59,369 nt of DNA from Clostridiales bacterium (GTDB taxonomy: Bacteria > Bacillota > Clostridia > Lachnospirales > WQUN01): NCBI GenBank assembly GCA_031287685.1, contig JAITSQ010000033.1, forward strand, positions 1 through 59,369. The letters are read 5' to 3'. Each line of letters opens with the position of its first letter. The first letter of the stretch is position 1. The notes below the pieces were generated by a model. That model worked only from the letters and a program-made list of their open reading frames with translations, was not told the DNA's origin and did not search any database. Positions 51,054-59,147 of the stretch are shown in pieces. A program made the position numbers and the translations under genes.

Positions 51054-52088
51054 CTATACAATGAACATCGCGTCGCCAAAGCTGAAAAACCGGTACCGCT
51101 CCCGGACGGCCTCCGCGTAGGCCGCCATAACCCGCTCGCGCCCGGCCATCGCGCAGACGAGCATAAGCAAGGTGGATTCGGGCAGGTGGAAATTTGTTAT
51201 GAGGGCGTCCGCCATCTTGAAGGAATATCCGGGGTATATAAATATGCCTGTGGAGGCGCTCCCCGGCTGGACGCGGCCGCCCGCCGACGCGGACTCAAGC
51301 GCGCGCAGGGAGGTCGTCCCGACGGGAATTATCCGTCCGCCGGCCTCCTTCGCGGAGTTTATGGCGGCGGCGGCCTCCTTGGATATGTGATATTCCTCCT
51401 CGTGCATTATGTGCTCGGCGATTTTTTCCTCTTTGACCGGGCGGAACGTGCCAAGGCCTACGTGCAGGGTAATATAGGCGGCGCGAACGCCGCGCTCCCG
51501 CAGGGCCTCGAGCAGCTCCGGCGTGAAATGAAGCCCGGCGGTCGGCGCGGCGGCGGAGCCGCTTGCCCTGGCGTATACGGTCTGGTATCGCTCCGGGTCG
51601 CCAAGTTTCGCTTTTATGTAAGGCGGCAGGGGCGTTTCGCCCAGCGCCTCCAGGATTTCCTCAAAAACGCCGTCGAATCGGAAGCGCACGAGCCGCCTCC
51701 CGTCCGTCAGGATTTCGCCGATTTCGGCCTCCGCCCTTTCGCTCAGATGGATCACCGTCCCCGGCTTAAGCCGCCGCGCGGGCTTGACCAGGGCTTCCCA
51801 ATCCGTTTCGGAAAGCCGCTTCAGCAGGAGTATTTCGGCGGCCCCGCCCGTGGTCTTTCGTCCGGCCAGCCGCGCGGGCAAGACGCGCGTGTCGTTCAGC
51901 GCGAGGCAGTCTCCGGGGCGCAGAAACTCCGTTATGTCGGTGAATTTTTTATGCGAGGCCCCCCCGCCGGAGCGCGGCAGGACAAGCAGGCGGGAGTCCG
52001 AGCGCCTCGGGAGCGGCGTCTGCGCGATAAGCTCCGGCGGCAGGTCAAAATGAAAATCTGATTTTCGCAGGGTGGTGGTCTTGGTCAT
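51054..52088 (-). CDS. queA: tRNA ribosyltransferase-isomerase QueA
   Basis: QueA transfers and isomerises the ribosyl part of SAM to make epoxyqueuosine in tRNA. The 344 residues show FDLPPELIAQTPLPRRSDSR (split: LPPELIAQTPLPRRSDSR), LALNDTRVLPARL, SAAAPTAGLHFTPELLEALR (split: AAPTAGLHFTPELLEA), HVGLGTFRPVK and NFHLPESTLLMLVCA. It ends a five-gene minus-strand run led by fumarase, nine bases after the DUF624 gene. No tgt is in view. Confidence 0.97.
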   Translation of the reverse strand: MTKTTTLRKSDFHFDLPPELIAQTPLPRRSDSRLLVLPRSGGGASHKKFTDITEFLRPGDCLALNDTRVLPARLAGRKTTGGAAEILLLKRLSETDWEALVKPARRLKPGTVIHLSERAEAEIGEILTDGRRLVRFRFDGVFEEILEALGETPLPPYIKAKLGDPERYQTVYARASGSAAAPTAGLHFTPELLEALRERGVRAAYITLHVGLGTFRPVKEEKIAEHIMHEEEYHISKEAAAAINSAKEAGGRIIPVGTTSLRALESASAGGRVQPGSASTGIFIYPGYSFKMADALITNFHLPESTLLMLVCAMAGRERVMAAYAEAVRERYRFFSFGDAMFIV

Positions 52089-52097
52089 AAAAAGCCC

Positions 52098-52754
52098 TCA
52101 CTGTTCGTCCGAATCCATACCTGGGCGGTAAATCCGGAATACGCGCATAAACAGGAACGACGCGGCGTAAGCGTATCCCCCCGCGCCGAAAAGCAGGGCG
52201 GAGGCGTTCAGCGGAACCCAGACCACGGCGAAAGCCGCCGCCAGAACCGCCAGAAACATAGCCGTGAGCAGGACGCTTGTGGGCAGGTGCCTGTGCTGCA
52301 GGAGCAGGGCGGTTTTTATTACCGACAAAGCGCCCATATGAAACCGCGACAAAATCGGGAAAGCGTACAGTCCAAGCGTGATTATCTCCACGAAAAAGAC
52401 TATTTGCGCGGTCAGAAGCAAGGGGGCCGCGCCGCCTAATTTTGCCGCGAAGCCCTTGTTATAAAGCATATTATACATATTTATGAACACGACGAACCCC
52501 GCCGCCAGAAGCGACAGCCAGATTTTCGAGGCTTCTTTGAAGTTCTCTTTGAAGGCGCGGAAAAAATCCCGCCAGATATAGCCCTCCCGCGCGGAGACGC
52601 GGCGCGTCGTCACATAATAAAGAGCGGTGGTGGACGCGCCCATTGTCAAAATCGGCAGGGAGCATATAAGCCAGAGAAAATTAAGCGCCAGAACGTCCCA
52701 TAGCGCGGAGCCAAGGCGGTAGAGAGGCCCGTCGATACCGAAAAACTTATTCAT
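52098..52754 (-). CDS. DUF624 (YesL-like) membrane protein
   Basis: A 218-residue membrane protein with about five helices. FFGIDGPLYRLGSALWDVLA at the start (split: GIDGPLYRLGSALWDV), LNFLWLICSLPILTMGAS-type sequence and TTALYYVTTRRVSAREGYIW are hallmarks of DUF624, usually found with sugar uptake genes. Here it sits between fumarase genes and queA, with no sugar transporter nearby. Function unknown. Confidence 0.85.
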   Translation of the reverse strand: MNKFFGIDGPLYRLGSALWDVLALNFLWLICSLPILTMGASTTALYYVTTRRVSAREGYIWRDFFRAFKENFKEASKIWLSLLAAGFVVFINMYNMLYNKGFAAKLGGAAPLLLTAQIVFFVEIITLGLYAFPILSRFHMGALSVIKTALLLQHRHLPTSVLLTAMFLAVLAAAFAVVWVPLNASALLFGAGGYAYAASFLFMRVFRIYRPGMDSDEQ

Positions 52755-52765
52755 AGCACATCCCT

Positions 52766-53113
52766 TTATATACTGTTAGTCATAAGCGCCGCCGCGAGAA
52801 TCCACACAGATGCGACCCCGCCCACGGAACACAGGCTCCACATCAAGCCGGAGACGGCGCCCGCCCCTTTTTTCCCGCCCGCTTCAAGCCGGCTTTTCAA
52901 GCGGGACAGCCAGAACCCCAGCAGGCAGTTCAGGAGCGGCGGCGCGAGGAGCGTGAGCTTGCCTCCGAGGATCACAAAGTTAACCCGCCCAAAGCTCCAA
53001 GACAAAGAGACCGCCTCCGGCAGGCGCGGCAGGAGCGCGCAGACCAAGGCGAGCGGCGCCAGCAGGAGCAGGGCGTGCGTGAGGCGCTCCCGGTTAAACT
53101 TCACAGGGTTCAC
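52766..53113 (-). CDS. Small DUF1648-like membrane protein
   Basis: A 115-residue protein with three predicted helices (LLLAPLALVCALLP; LTLLAPPLLNCLLGFWL; LCSVGGVASVWILAAAL). The loop LPEAVSLSWSFGRVNFV (about 31-47) resembles the P-x(3)-W-x(3)-G pattern of DUF1648 proteins, but the match is weak. It overlaps the fumB end by 20 bp, so it belongs to the operon. Function unknown. Confidence 0.6.
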   Translation of the reverse strand: MNPVKFNRERLTHALLLLAPLALVCALLPRLPEAVSLSWSFGRVNFVILGGKLTLLAPPLLNCLLGFWLSRLKSRLEAGGKKGAGAVSGLMWSLCSVGGVASVWILAAALMTNSI

Positions 53114-53630
53114 CCGAAAGCGCGTAGATACAGCCTCCGTGGCAGTCCGCCGCCGTAATCAGCGGGAAATTCTCAACGAATAGCTCCCGAACGGACTCCG
53201 CGCCAAGCTCCGGATAAGCTATGACTTCCGAGCTTAGGACGCTTCGGGAGAGCAGCGCCGCCGCCCCGCCGACCGCCGCCAGGTAAAGCCCCGAATATCG
53301 CTTTATGGCCGCCATGACCTCCGGCGAACGCTGGCCCTTGCCAATCATCACCTTAAGCCCGCGCGCCATAAGCGCCGGGGCGTATTTATCCATGCGCCCG
53401 CTGGTGGTCGGGCCGATTGAGCCTGTGGGGCGTCCGGGCGGCGCGGGGGAAGGCCCGGCGTAATAAACCGCCGCGCGCGCGAAAGGGAAAGGCTCGTCCC
53501 CGTTTTCAAACATCCGTTTATGCGCCGCGTCCCTCGCGGTGTAAATTTTCCCGGTGAGCAGGACTTCGTCCCCCGCGCGGAGGGAGCAGATTGTATCGTC
53601 GTCTATCGGCGTTGTGATGAGTTTTTTCAT
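53094..53630 (-). CDS. fumB: Class I fumarate hydratase, beta subunit
   Basis: The beta subunit of the two-subunit iron-sulphur fumarase. The 178 residues contain GDEVLLTGKIYTARDAAHKR (about 20-39), where R-D-A-A-H-K is the signature, then YYAGPSPAPPGRPTGSIGPT and TTSGRMDKYAP for substrate binding. It shares one base with the alpha gene. A related tartrate dehydratase has the same layout and cannot be ruled out by eye. The symbol refers to the beta chain, not to E. coli FumB. Confidence 0.92.
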   Translation of the reverse strand: MKKLITTPIDDDTICSLRAGDEVLLTGKIYTARDAAHKRMFENGDEPFPFARAAVYYAGPSPAPPGRPTGSIGPTTSGRMDKYAPALMARGLKVMIGKGQRSPEVMAAIKRYSGLYLAAVGGAAALLSRSVLSSEVIAYPELGAESVRELFVENFPLITAADCHGGCIYALSGEPCEV

Positions 53631-54466
53631 TATAATTCTCCTGTCGCGTGGCGAGTCGCGTGGCAGCTGATGTTGACCGCGGCGGGCAGGCCGGCGATAT
53701 GCGTCGGGAAAGTCAGGACGCGCAGGCCCAAGGCGGTCGTCCGTCCGCCGAAGCCGGCCGGGCCGAAGCCGAGGCGGTTTATTTCGTCCAGAAGCTCGCC
53801 CTCAAACTCCGCCCAGAAAGGGTCGGCGTGCCGTCCGTTTATATCAAGAAGCAGGGCCTTTTTGGCCAGCAGCGCGCACTGTTCAAAAGTCCCCCCGACG
53901 CCCACGCCCACGATTATTGGCGGGCACGGGTTCGCGCCGGCCCTGCGCACGGTCTCCAGCACAAAATCCCGCACGCCCGCGCGCCCGTCGGCGGGTACGA
54001 GCATACGCAGGGCGCTCATATTCTCGCTCCCGAAGCCTTTCGGGGCCACGGTCACGCGGAAAACCTCACCCGGGACGATTTCCGCGTGGATCACCGCGGG
54101 GGTGTTGTCTCCGGTGTTTACGCGGCGCAGCGGGTCCGCCACGACCGATTTGCGCAGGAAACCTTCTTCATAGCCCCTGGCCACTCCGGCGTTCACCGCG
54201 TCGTAAAGGCCGCCGCCCGTGACGCGCGCGTCCTGCCCGATTTCAAGGAAAACGACGGCCATACCCGTATCCTGACACATTGGTATGCGCAGCTCCGCCG
54301 CCACACGCGCGTTCTCCGCCAGCTGCCCGAGGACGCTTCGGGCCAGCGGCGCGGTTTCCTCCGCTTCGGCCAGCGCGGCCGTAATGCTCGGTTCTAAGTT
54401 TATATTAGCCGAGACGCAGAGCCGCGCCGTCAGCTCCTCTATTTGCGAGACGCAGATTTCTTTCAT
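53630..54466 (-). CDS. fumA: Class I fumarate hydratase, alpha subunit
   Basis: The alpha subunit carries the oxygen-sensitive 4Fe-4S cluster that hydrates fumarate to malate. The 278 residues have PMCQDTGMAVVFLEIGQD (about 62-79) with the first cluster Cys, NTGDNTPAVIH (about 117-127), PPIIVGVGVGGTFEQCALLA (about 181-200) with the second Cys, and NISCHATRHATGEL at the end with the third. ATG 54466 follows GAAGGAAG. It heads the fumA-fumB-DUF1648-DUF624-queA run. Confidence 0.93.
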   Translation of the reverse strand: MKEICVSQIEELTARLCVSANINLEPSITAALAEAEETAPLARSVLGQLAENARVAAELRIPMCQDTGMAVVFLEIGQDARVTGGGLYDAVNAGVARGYEEGFLRKSVVADPLRRVNTGDNTPAVIHAEIVPGEVFRVTVAPKGFGSENMSALRMLVPADGRAGVRDFVLETVRRAGANPCPPIIVGVGVGGTFEQCALLAKKALLLDINGRHADPFWAEFEGELLDEINRLGFGPAGFGGRTTALGLRVLTFPTHIAGLPAAVNISCHATRHATGEL

Positions 54467-54582
54467 AGCATACTTCCTTCTTCAGAGACGCGACGAAAAT
54501 AATTATTTTCATTATACCACAGCCGTTTTTATTTTGCAAAATTTATGCCAAAATATTTTTTGAGCGTACCCGCAAAAAACTC

Positions 54583-54611
54583 TTGACAAACCAAAGGGTA
54601 CCCTCTATAAT
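54583..54611 (+). promoter_or_regulatory. marR promoter
   Basis: TTGACA (54583-54588), 17 bp, TATAAT (54606-54611), both perfect. One operator lies in the spacer and another just past the -10 box. Confidence 0.85.
54595..54604. promoter_or_regulatory. MarR operator 1
   Basis: AGGGTACCCT, a perfect 10-bp palindrome between the -35 and -10 boxes, followed by C as in operator 2. Confidence 0.7.
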
Positions 54612-54620
54612 AATATTCAT

Positions 54621-54630
54621 AGGGTACCCT
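54621..54630. promoter_or_regulatory. MarR operator 2
   Basis: AGGGTACCCT again, 26 bp after operator 1 start to start, near the expected transcription start. The exact repetition of an 11-mer (with the following C) argues for a shared binding protein, most simply the MarR product of the next gene. Confidence 0.7.
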
Positions 54631-54660
54631 CAATAAATTAAACCAAAGGAGTTGTTTTCT

Positions 54661-55215
54661 ATGAATGGAGAACTTTACGAAAAGCTGACGCAGCTTCAGT
54701 ACCTGCTTCACAAACAGCACATTCGGGATTATCACGGGAGAGGGCATTTGGCCGACTCCGCCCGGGGCCAGGGGCGGATTCTGGCCGCGCTGAAAATGCG
54801 CGACGGCGTCAGCGCGAAGGATTTGTCCTACCTGCTTGACCTGCACGTCGCGTCGCTGAACGAAATGCTCGCAAAGCTCGTCAAGGGCGGTTATGTCGTT
54901 CGCGAAGCCTCCGAACAGGATAAGCGCGTCACGCTCGTGCGGCTGACGGAAAAGGGCCGAAGCGAGGAACAGCCGGAACCGGCGGATTTCGGCGGTATTT
55001 TCGGGTGTCTGTCGGGCGAGGAACAGACGGCTTTCGGCGATTATCTCGACCGTGTGACCGACGCGCTTCGGGCCAAGCTCGGCGGCGGCGAGGGCGCGGA
55101 CGACATTGAGCGGCTCCAGGCGGAGCGCGAGCGGATGTTAGCCGGATTCGCCGAAAAAATGTTTGAGGGACGCTTCGGCGGGCGCAGAGGGCCCGGCGGC
55201 CTAAGACGCGGCTAA
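54661..55215 (+). CDS. MarR-family regulator
   Basis: A 184-residue winged-helix regulator. ATG 54661, nine bases after AAGGAG, is preferred to TTG 54652, which abuts the site. RILAALKMRDGVSAKDLSYL (about 40-59) is the first helix pair, LDLHVASLNEMLAKLVKGGYV (split: DLHVASLNEMLAKLVKGGYV) the recognition helix, and EQDKRVTLVRLTEKGRSE the wing with the typical D-x-R. The C-terminal 70 residues are helical and end in a Gly/Arg-rich tail. Paired palindromes in its promoter imply autorepression. No transporter or enzyme follows on the same strand; the region downstream is decayed. Confidence 0.92.
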   Translation: MNGELYEKLTQLQYLLHKQHIRDYHGRGHLADSARGQGRILAALKMRDGVSAKDLSYLLDLHVASLNEMLAKLVKGGYVVREASEQDKRVTLVRLTEKGRSEEQPEPADFGGIFGCLSGEEQTAFGDYLDRVTDALRAKLGGGEGADDIERLQAERERMLAGFAEKMFEGRFGGRRGPGGLRRG

Positions 55216-55289
55216 GAGCCTGTTTAATATCTTGCTTTTGACGGGATTTCAGAAACTTCGGCTTCGCGGGACCGGCGCGGCGAAGGCGG

Positions 55290-55340
55290 TCGCCCGGCGT
55301 TTTGGTTTGTCTGAAAAAAATCAGACAAACCAAAACAGGC
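55290..55340. repeat. Variable-stem hairpin after marR
   Basis: CGCCCGGC flank, then a perfect 16-bp stem GTTTTGGTTTGTCTGA (55299-55314) with 55321-55336 and loop AAAAAA. The 3' CCCCCTTCTTG flank is replaced by AGGCGCCGCGG. The core GTCTGA is intermediate between the GTCTAAA and GCCTGAA types. Confidence 0.8.
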
Positions 55341-55694
55341 GCCGCGGCTATGCCGACCAGGTAGCAGCGGCGGGGTTTCAGCGCCCGTCGCGTCCGTTGT
55401 CGCTCCCGGCGGCCCGGGCGCGTTTGCCGCCTCTGCCGCGTCTCTTGCGTGCGCCATAAAGCTGAAAAGCGTTGTAAGCCGCTGTTTACTTCGCTTCCGC
55501 CGGACATTTCGGGACGCAGCCAGGGTTCGCCGCGCCTGCGAAAAGCGCCGTTTCAAGTGACGCGCCGTGTTTTGCGGCATCAGTCCGCCCGGGAGGGATT
55601 TTGTGATAACTAGTGAATTATAAATAAAGCGACTATGAAGTACATAAAGCAAGGATAAGGCCGCGGGATAAGTTATTGTAACCCGGTTGTAATT

Positions 55695-55731
55695 TTGAAA
55701 AAAGGCGGCGGCCGGCGGTTGCCGCCTTTGC
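55695..55731 (-). terminator. Terminator hairpin
   Basis: AAAGGCGGC (55701-55709) pairs with GCCGCCTTT (55721-55729). Read on the minus strand the stem is followed by a run of six T, a good intrinsic terminator 48 bp after the VOC pseudogene stop. It may also stop plus-strand transcripts. Confidence 0.65.
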
Positions 55732-55776
55732 TTCGTAAATTGTAATTGTTCACTTCGCTTTACACCCATACGGTTT

Positions 55777-56003
55777 TCAGCGCGGCGGGTGGACGAGTTC
55801 CAGACCGTCAAGATTCTTGAGGAAATCGTCAAATTTGTCCTCCTCAAAGTAAAGTTCGCTCGCGTTGCATTTGAAGCGAACTTTAAGCCCCGCGCGGGAC
55901 GCTCCCGCGCCGATAAATTCTCGCCAACCCAAGATACTCTTGTAAAGCGCGCTTTTGAGCGTTCCATATCTGAAACCACAAGCAGTATTGATTAGTATTC
56001 CAT
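55777..56003 (-). pseudogene. VOC/glyoxalase family protein, truncated
   Basis: A broken member of the vicinal oxygen chelate family (glyoxalase/bleomycin resistance type). ATG 56003 follows AGGAGA. The opening reads SILLVVSDMERSKA after a stop at codon 4. One base shift later it continues LYKSILGWRE, then after internal loss VRFKCNASELYFEEDKFDDF and LKNLDGLELVHPPR before the stop at 55777-55779. Intact relatives are about 120-130 residues with VVSDMERSKAFY at the start and ELYFE...IELVHP further on. The nonsense codon, frameshift and missing end make it non-functional. Confidence 0.75.
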
Positions 56004-56051
56004 ATTCAGTCTCCTATCACTTTTATCGGGTGGACGCGTCACCGTTTCTCG

Positions 56052-56432
56052 TTATGTTCCGCGCACAAAAGCGGCAATTTCTGAAACCATCACGAGTTGC
56101 TCCGCTCCAATTTCGCGCTTGAAAAAAATAGCGTCCCTGCTTGTTACAACGCTTCCATTTTGCCGATATTTTCTTAATTTTCCCGCTTTATCCAAGTCAG
56201 ACAATATGTCTCTTCCGACATATATCGCGATGTTTGAAGCGCAAGCCTCAAAACCCACTAAATTCCCAAACGAAGGATGACCAAAAGACAAACATTCTGG
56301 TGCGTCTGGAAAAATAGTTTTGAATATTGCGTAGACTTTTCTCAAAGCAGGCTGAATATCAACGCTTTGCGCCGTAATATAGTCTGTAAATCCCTCTGTC
56401 GTATTGACCGAAAATGACCTGCTGTCGGTCAA
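56052..56432 (-). CDS. DUF1801-like protein, start uncertain
   Basis: The 126-residue frame carries a DUF1801 (YdhG-type) fold. The family-like core is DYITAQSVDIQPALRKVYAI (about 17-36), PDAPECLSFGHPSFGNLVGF (about 43-62), SNIAIYVGRDIL and a C-terminal helix after AIFFKREIGAEQLVMV. The family is small, cytoplasmic and of unknown role. The first 12 residues do not resemble the family, and the only start is a TTG 56432 without a good ribosome site, so the original 5' end may have been lost at a junction near 56400. The gene is AT-richer than its neighbours. It may be a pseudogene. Confidence 0.6.
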   Translation of the reverse strand: MTDSRSFSVNTTEGFTDYITAQSVDIQPALRKVYAIFKTIFPDAPECLSFGHPSFGNLVGFEACASNIAIYVGRDILSDLDKAGKLRKYRQNGSVVTSRDAIFFKREIGAEQLVMVSEIAAFVRGT

Positions 56433-56680
56433 GGCCGCTTACGCCGCCTTATTGAAGGCCGCCGGCTTTACCGAGGCGCCGTCCGTAACGACGATAGCAA
56501 ACATGGTAGTTGCGCTCCGAGGAAACTACCACCGACAGCAGTTTGAGCGCCACCCAATACTACGTGAAGGGCAAAACGGCCGTTTCCATAGGGACGTACG
56601 GTTCCTTACAATATGGTGCACCCCAAACCCAAAACGCCTCCGGGACTTTTCGAGTGACCGTTATGACAATCCGGTAACTG
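56404..56680 (+). pseudogene. Fragments of an unknown surface-type protein
   Basis: Two protein-like segments lie in different frames. The first (56404 to about 56500) reads TENDLLSVKAAYAALLKAAG then FTEAPSVTTIA. The second (56519-56680) reads EETTTDSSLSATQYYVKGKT, then AVSIGTYGSLQYGAPQTQNA and SGTFRVTVMTIR, followed by a stop. The second is Ser/Thr-rich and beta-like, as in surface or phage tail proteins, and has a stop just before it in its own frame. I do not recognise the parent gene. This lies within a 349-bp stretch (56433-56781) that otherwise holds only the promoter of the next gene. Confidence 0.4.
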
Positions 56681-56710
56681 AACGCCCCCCTCAAAATATC
56701 TTCAAAACGC

Positions 56711-56739
56711 TTGCTTCCCCGCGCGGGGCATGATATAAT
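56711..56739 (+). promoter_or_regulatory. Promoter of the EIIC-EAL gene
   Basis: TTGCTT (56711-56716), 17 bp, TATAAT (56734-56739). The spacer contains the perfect palindrome CCCCGCGCGGGG (56717-56728), a possible operator. Confidence 0.65.
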
Positions 56740-56781
56740 TAAATTTATATAATGCCACGCTTTGCGCCGGGAGGTTTAGCC

Positions 56782-59016
56782 TTGGAAAAATATGAAAAAC
56801 CCGTTCCGGCTTCGCGGCTTGACGCAATAATGGACGCTTTCGCCCTGGCCACCTACCGGCTTGAGAACTCTCCCGCGCTTATGGCCGTGCGGCGCGGCTT
56901 TTCGGCGCTTATGCCCGTTCTCATAATCGGCTCCTTCTCCTTAATGATGCTGAACCTGCCCTTTCCCGGGTGGGAGCGCTTTCTTTCGGCGGCCGCCTCC
57001 GGCCTGGCGCGGGAAGTCCTGGTTTTTATGAACAAGGCTTCTATGGGCTTTATCTCCGCGTATCTCACGATAACTATAAGCTATCACTACTCCGCCCTTC
57101 TGAAGCCGAAAGACCCGTACCTGCAGGGGCTGTCCATGGTGGCGGCGTTTTCCTGCTTCGCGGCGCTTATTGAGTTTTACAGCGTCAAGAGCGGCGCCTC
57201 TGTAAACACCTCCCTTTTCAGCTCCACGGGCGTCTTTAACGCTATGCTTTCGGCCATTTTGGGCACGCGGCTTTTTCACCTGTTTTACGACTCCAGCTTT
57301 TATTCCAAAAACCCCCGCCTCTACAGCGACGGCGCGGACGCCTCAATCCGCTCGATGGTCCCGGCGCTCGTCCCCTACGGGCTGTGCTTATTTGTTTTCG
57401 TCATGGGGACTATGACGGGCCACGCGCTGTTTGGCGTGGCGGATTTTAACGACCTCGCCAAAAAAATCCTCCTGTGGATTTTTAACCGCGCCGGGGACGC
57501 CTCGCCCTCCAACGCGGACTGCGTATTTTACATAATCCTGCTCGACCTGCTGTGGTTTTTCGGTATCCACGGCGGGAATATCCTGGCCCCCGTCAAAGAG
57601 GACCTGTTCCGTCACGCCAGCTCAAACCCGCATATTTTCGGCTCCTCAAGCTCTATAGACGTCTTCGCCTTTATCGGCGGCAGCGGGGCCGCGCTCTGCC
57701 TTGTGGCGGCGCTCCTGCTTTTCTCCCGCTCAAAGGCCAACAAGCGGCTTTCTTTATCCGCCCTGCCTTTTTGCCTGTTTAATATCAATGAGTTTATAAT
57801 CTTCGCCCTGCCGGTAATATTTAACCCGTTTATGCTCCTCCCCTTCGTGGCCGCGCCGGTGCTGATGTTTATGACGGCGGTGCTGCTGAACGGGGCGGGC
57901 TTTCTGCCCACGCCCTTTCTTGACACGCACTGGACCACGCCTGTCCTTTTCGGCGGTTTCTACATAACGCAGGACCTTCGCGGCCTGCTCTCGCAGGTTA
58001 TAATAATCGCCGTGGGCACGGGCGTCTACGCGCCCTTCGTCCTGCTGCAGAACGCGGTTATGGCCCGGCGGGAGGAGCTTGTCCTCCAGGATTTGGTGCT
58101 TCTCCTTAAAAAGAGCGAGGCCAGCGGCGAACCGACCGCTTTCCTGACCCGGCCGGACGAATGCGGCGCCCTGGCGCGGCGTATGGCGCTGGAGCTTAAA
58201 AACAACCTTAAAGCCGGCGGCGCCGTCGTCCTGCATTATCAGGCGCAGGTGGATGAAAACGGCGCGGTTATAGGCGCGGAGGCCCTCCTCCGCTGGAGGT
58301 ACAACGACAGGCCCGTCTACGCGCCGCTTGTCGTGGCCATAGCCGTGGAGGAACATATTTTCGACGACCTGACCCGCCGCATCGCCGAGCAGTCCCTGCG
58401 CTGCGCGCTTGAAATGCGCTCCGCCCTCAAACGCCCGCTCAAGACCTCGTTTAACATAAAGTTTTACCAGCTGGCCAGCCCGGAGTTTGTCGAGTGGATT
58501 ATATCGGCCGCCGGGGAATGCGGCGCGGGCGGGTACATATGCCTTGAAATCACGGAGGACTCCGCCGTTATAAACAGCAAGACCCTGCGGGAGAATATGG
58601 CCCTCCTGCGCGGCGCGGGCATAAGCCTGGCCATAGACGATTTCGGTATGGGCGCCACCTCGATAAAATACCTCAAGGACGGCGGCTTCAAATACGTCAA
58701 AATCGACGGCGACCTCGTTAAGGACATCCCCGCGAACAAAAGCAGCAAGGAAATCGTGAAATCCATAGTCGCCCTTGGACAGGCCATGGGCTTTGACGTT
58801 ATCGCCGAATATGTGGAAAACGAGACTATCCGCGGGCACCTGTTGGAAATCGGCGTGACCTGTCTGCAGGGGTATCTCTACAGCCCCGCCGTGCCCTTTC
58901 CCGAGTTTATCGAGTTCGCCTTGTCGAGTCCGGAGCCGGCGCCCCTCCCCGGCCCGAGCTTGGAGGCGAAGGAATATGAACCCCCGCCTATGCCGCCGAA
59001 ATTTTTTCAGCTATAA
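56782..59016 (+). CDS. PTS EIIC-like membrane domain fused to EAL
   Basis: A 744-residue fusion. TTG 56782 is seven bases after GGGAGG and is preferred to ATG 56752. Residues about 10-430 are a polytopic membrane domain like the EIIC of lactose/cellobiose PTS permeases, with LLWFFGIHGGNIL (about 255-267), IFGSSSSIDVFAFIGGSGAA and LFNINEFIIFALPVIFNPF as family marks. No EIIA or EIIB phosphorylation domain is present. Residues about 480-735 are an EAL c-di-GMP phosphodiesterase: EALLRW (about 499), FNIKFYQL, CLEITED, IDDFGMGATSIKYL (about 617), YVKIDGDLV, AEYVEN (usually AEGVE) and QGYLYS. The metal residues seem intact, so the protein may cut c-di-GMP in response to a sugar. The Gly-to-Tyr change is unusual. 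Confidence 0.88.
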   Translation: MEKYEKPVPASRLDAIMDAFALATYRLENSPALMAVRRGFSALMPVLIIGSFSLMMLNLPFPGWERFLSAAASGLAREVLVFMNKASMGFISAYLTITISYHYSALLKPKDPYLQGLSMVAAFSCFAALIEFYSVKSGASVNTSLFSSTGVFNAMLSAILGTRLFHLFYDSSFYSKNPRLYSDGADASIRSMVPALVPYGLCLFVFVMGTMTGHALFGVADFNDLAKKILLWIFNRAGDASPSNADCVFYIILLDLLWFFGIHGGNILAPVKEDLFRHASSNPHIFGSSSSIDVFAFIGGSGAALCLVAALLLFSRSKANKRLSLSALPFCLFNINEFIIFALPVIFNPFMLLPFVAAPVLMFMTAVLLNGAGFLPTPFLDTHWTTPVLFGGFYITQDLRGLLSQVIIIAVGTGVYAPFVLLQNAVMARREELVLQDLVLLLKKSEASGEPTAFLTRPDECGALARRMALELKNNLKAGGAVVLHYQAQVDENGAVIGAEALLRWRYNDRPVYAPLVVAIAVEEHIFDDLTRRIAEQSLRCALEMRSALKRPLKTSFNIKFYQLASPEFVEWIISAAGECGAGGYICLEITEDSAVINSKTLRENMALLRGAGISLAIDDFGMGATSIKYLKDGGFKYVKIDGDLVKDIPANKSSKEIVKSIVALGQAMGFDVIAEYVENETIRGHLLEIGVTCLQGYLYSPAVPFPEFIEFALSSPEPAPLPGPSLEAKEYEPPPMPPKFFQL

Positions 59017-59039
59017 GGGCCGCAGAGGCGGGAAAATTG

Positions 59040-59068
59040 TTGACACAACGAAGGAAAAGTAATATTAT
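59040..59068 (+). promoter_or_regulatory. Promoter without an obvious gene
   Basis: TTGACA (59040-59045), 17 bp, TATTAT (59063-59068). It faces right into 300 bases with no open frame but strong hairpins, so any transcript would be structured and possibly non-coding. Confidence 0.55.
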
Positions 59069-59147
59069 TATAGTAATAAGTAAGCGCGGCCGTTCAGCCT
59101 GAAAACAAGCAAGCAAGGCGACGGCAATGTAGCAATTTTCAAAAACG

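Larger units (their letters stand above)
55216..55776. other. Non-coding stretch after marR
   Basis: No gene is supported. The stretch holds a variable-stem hairpin (55299-55336), a GC-rich part without recognisable coding, an AT-rich part (about 55600-55700) and a terminator hairpin (55701-55729). Long open frames on both strands translate to low-complexity Arg/Pro/Ala-rich sequence typical of non-coding GC-rich DNA. Confidence 0.5.

Noticed and set aside
55224..55979. 251-residue minus-strand frame as a gene
   Set aside because: Only short pieces resemble a VOC protein and they lie in two frames; the rest is low-complexity, so I call a pseudogene at 55777-56003 only.
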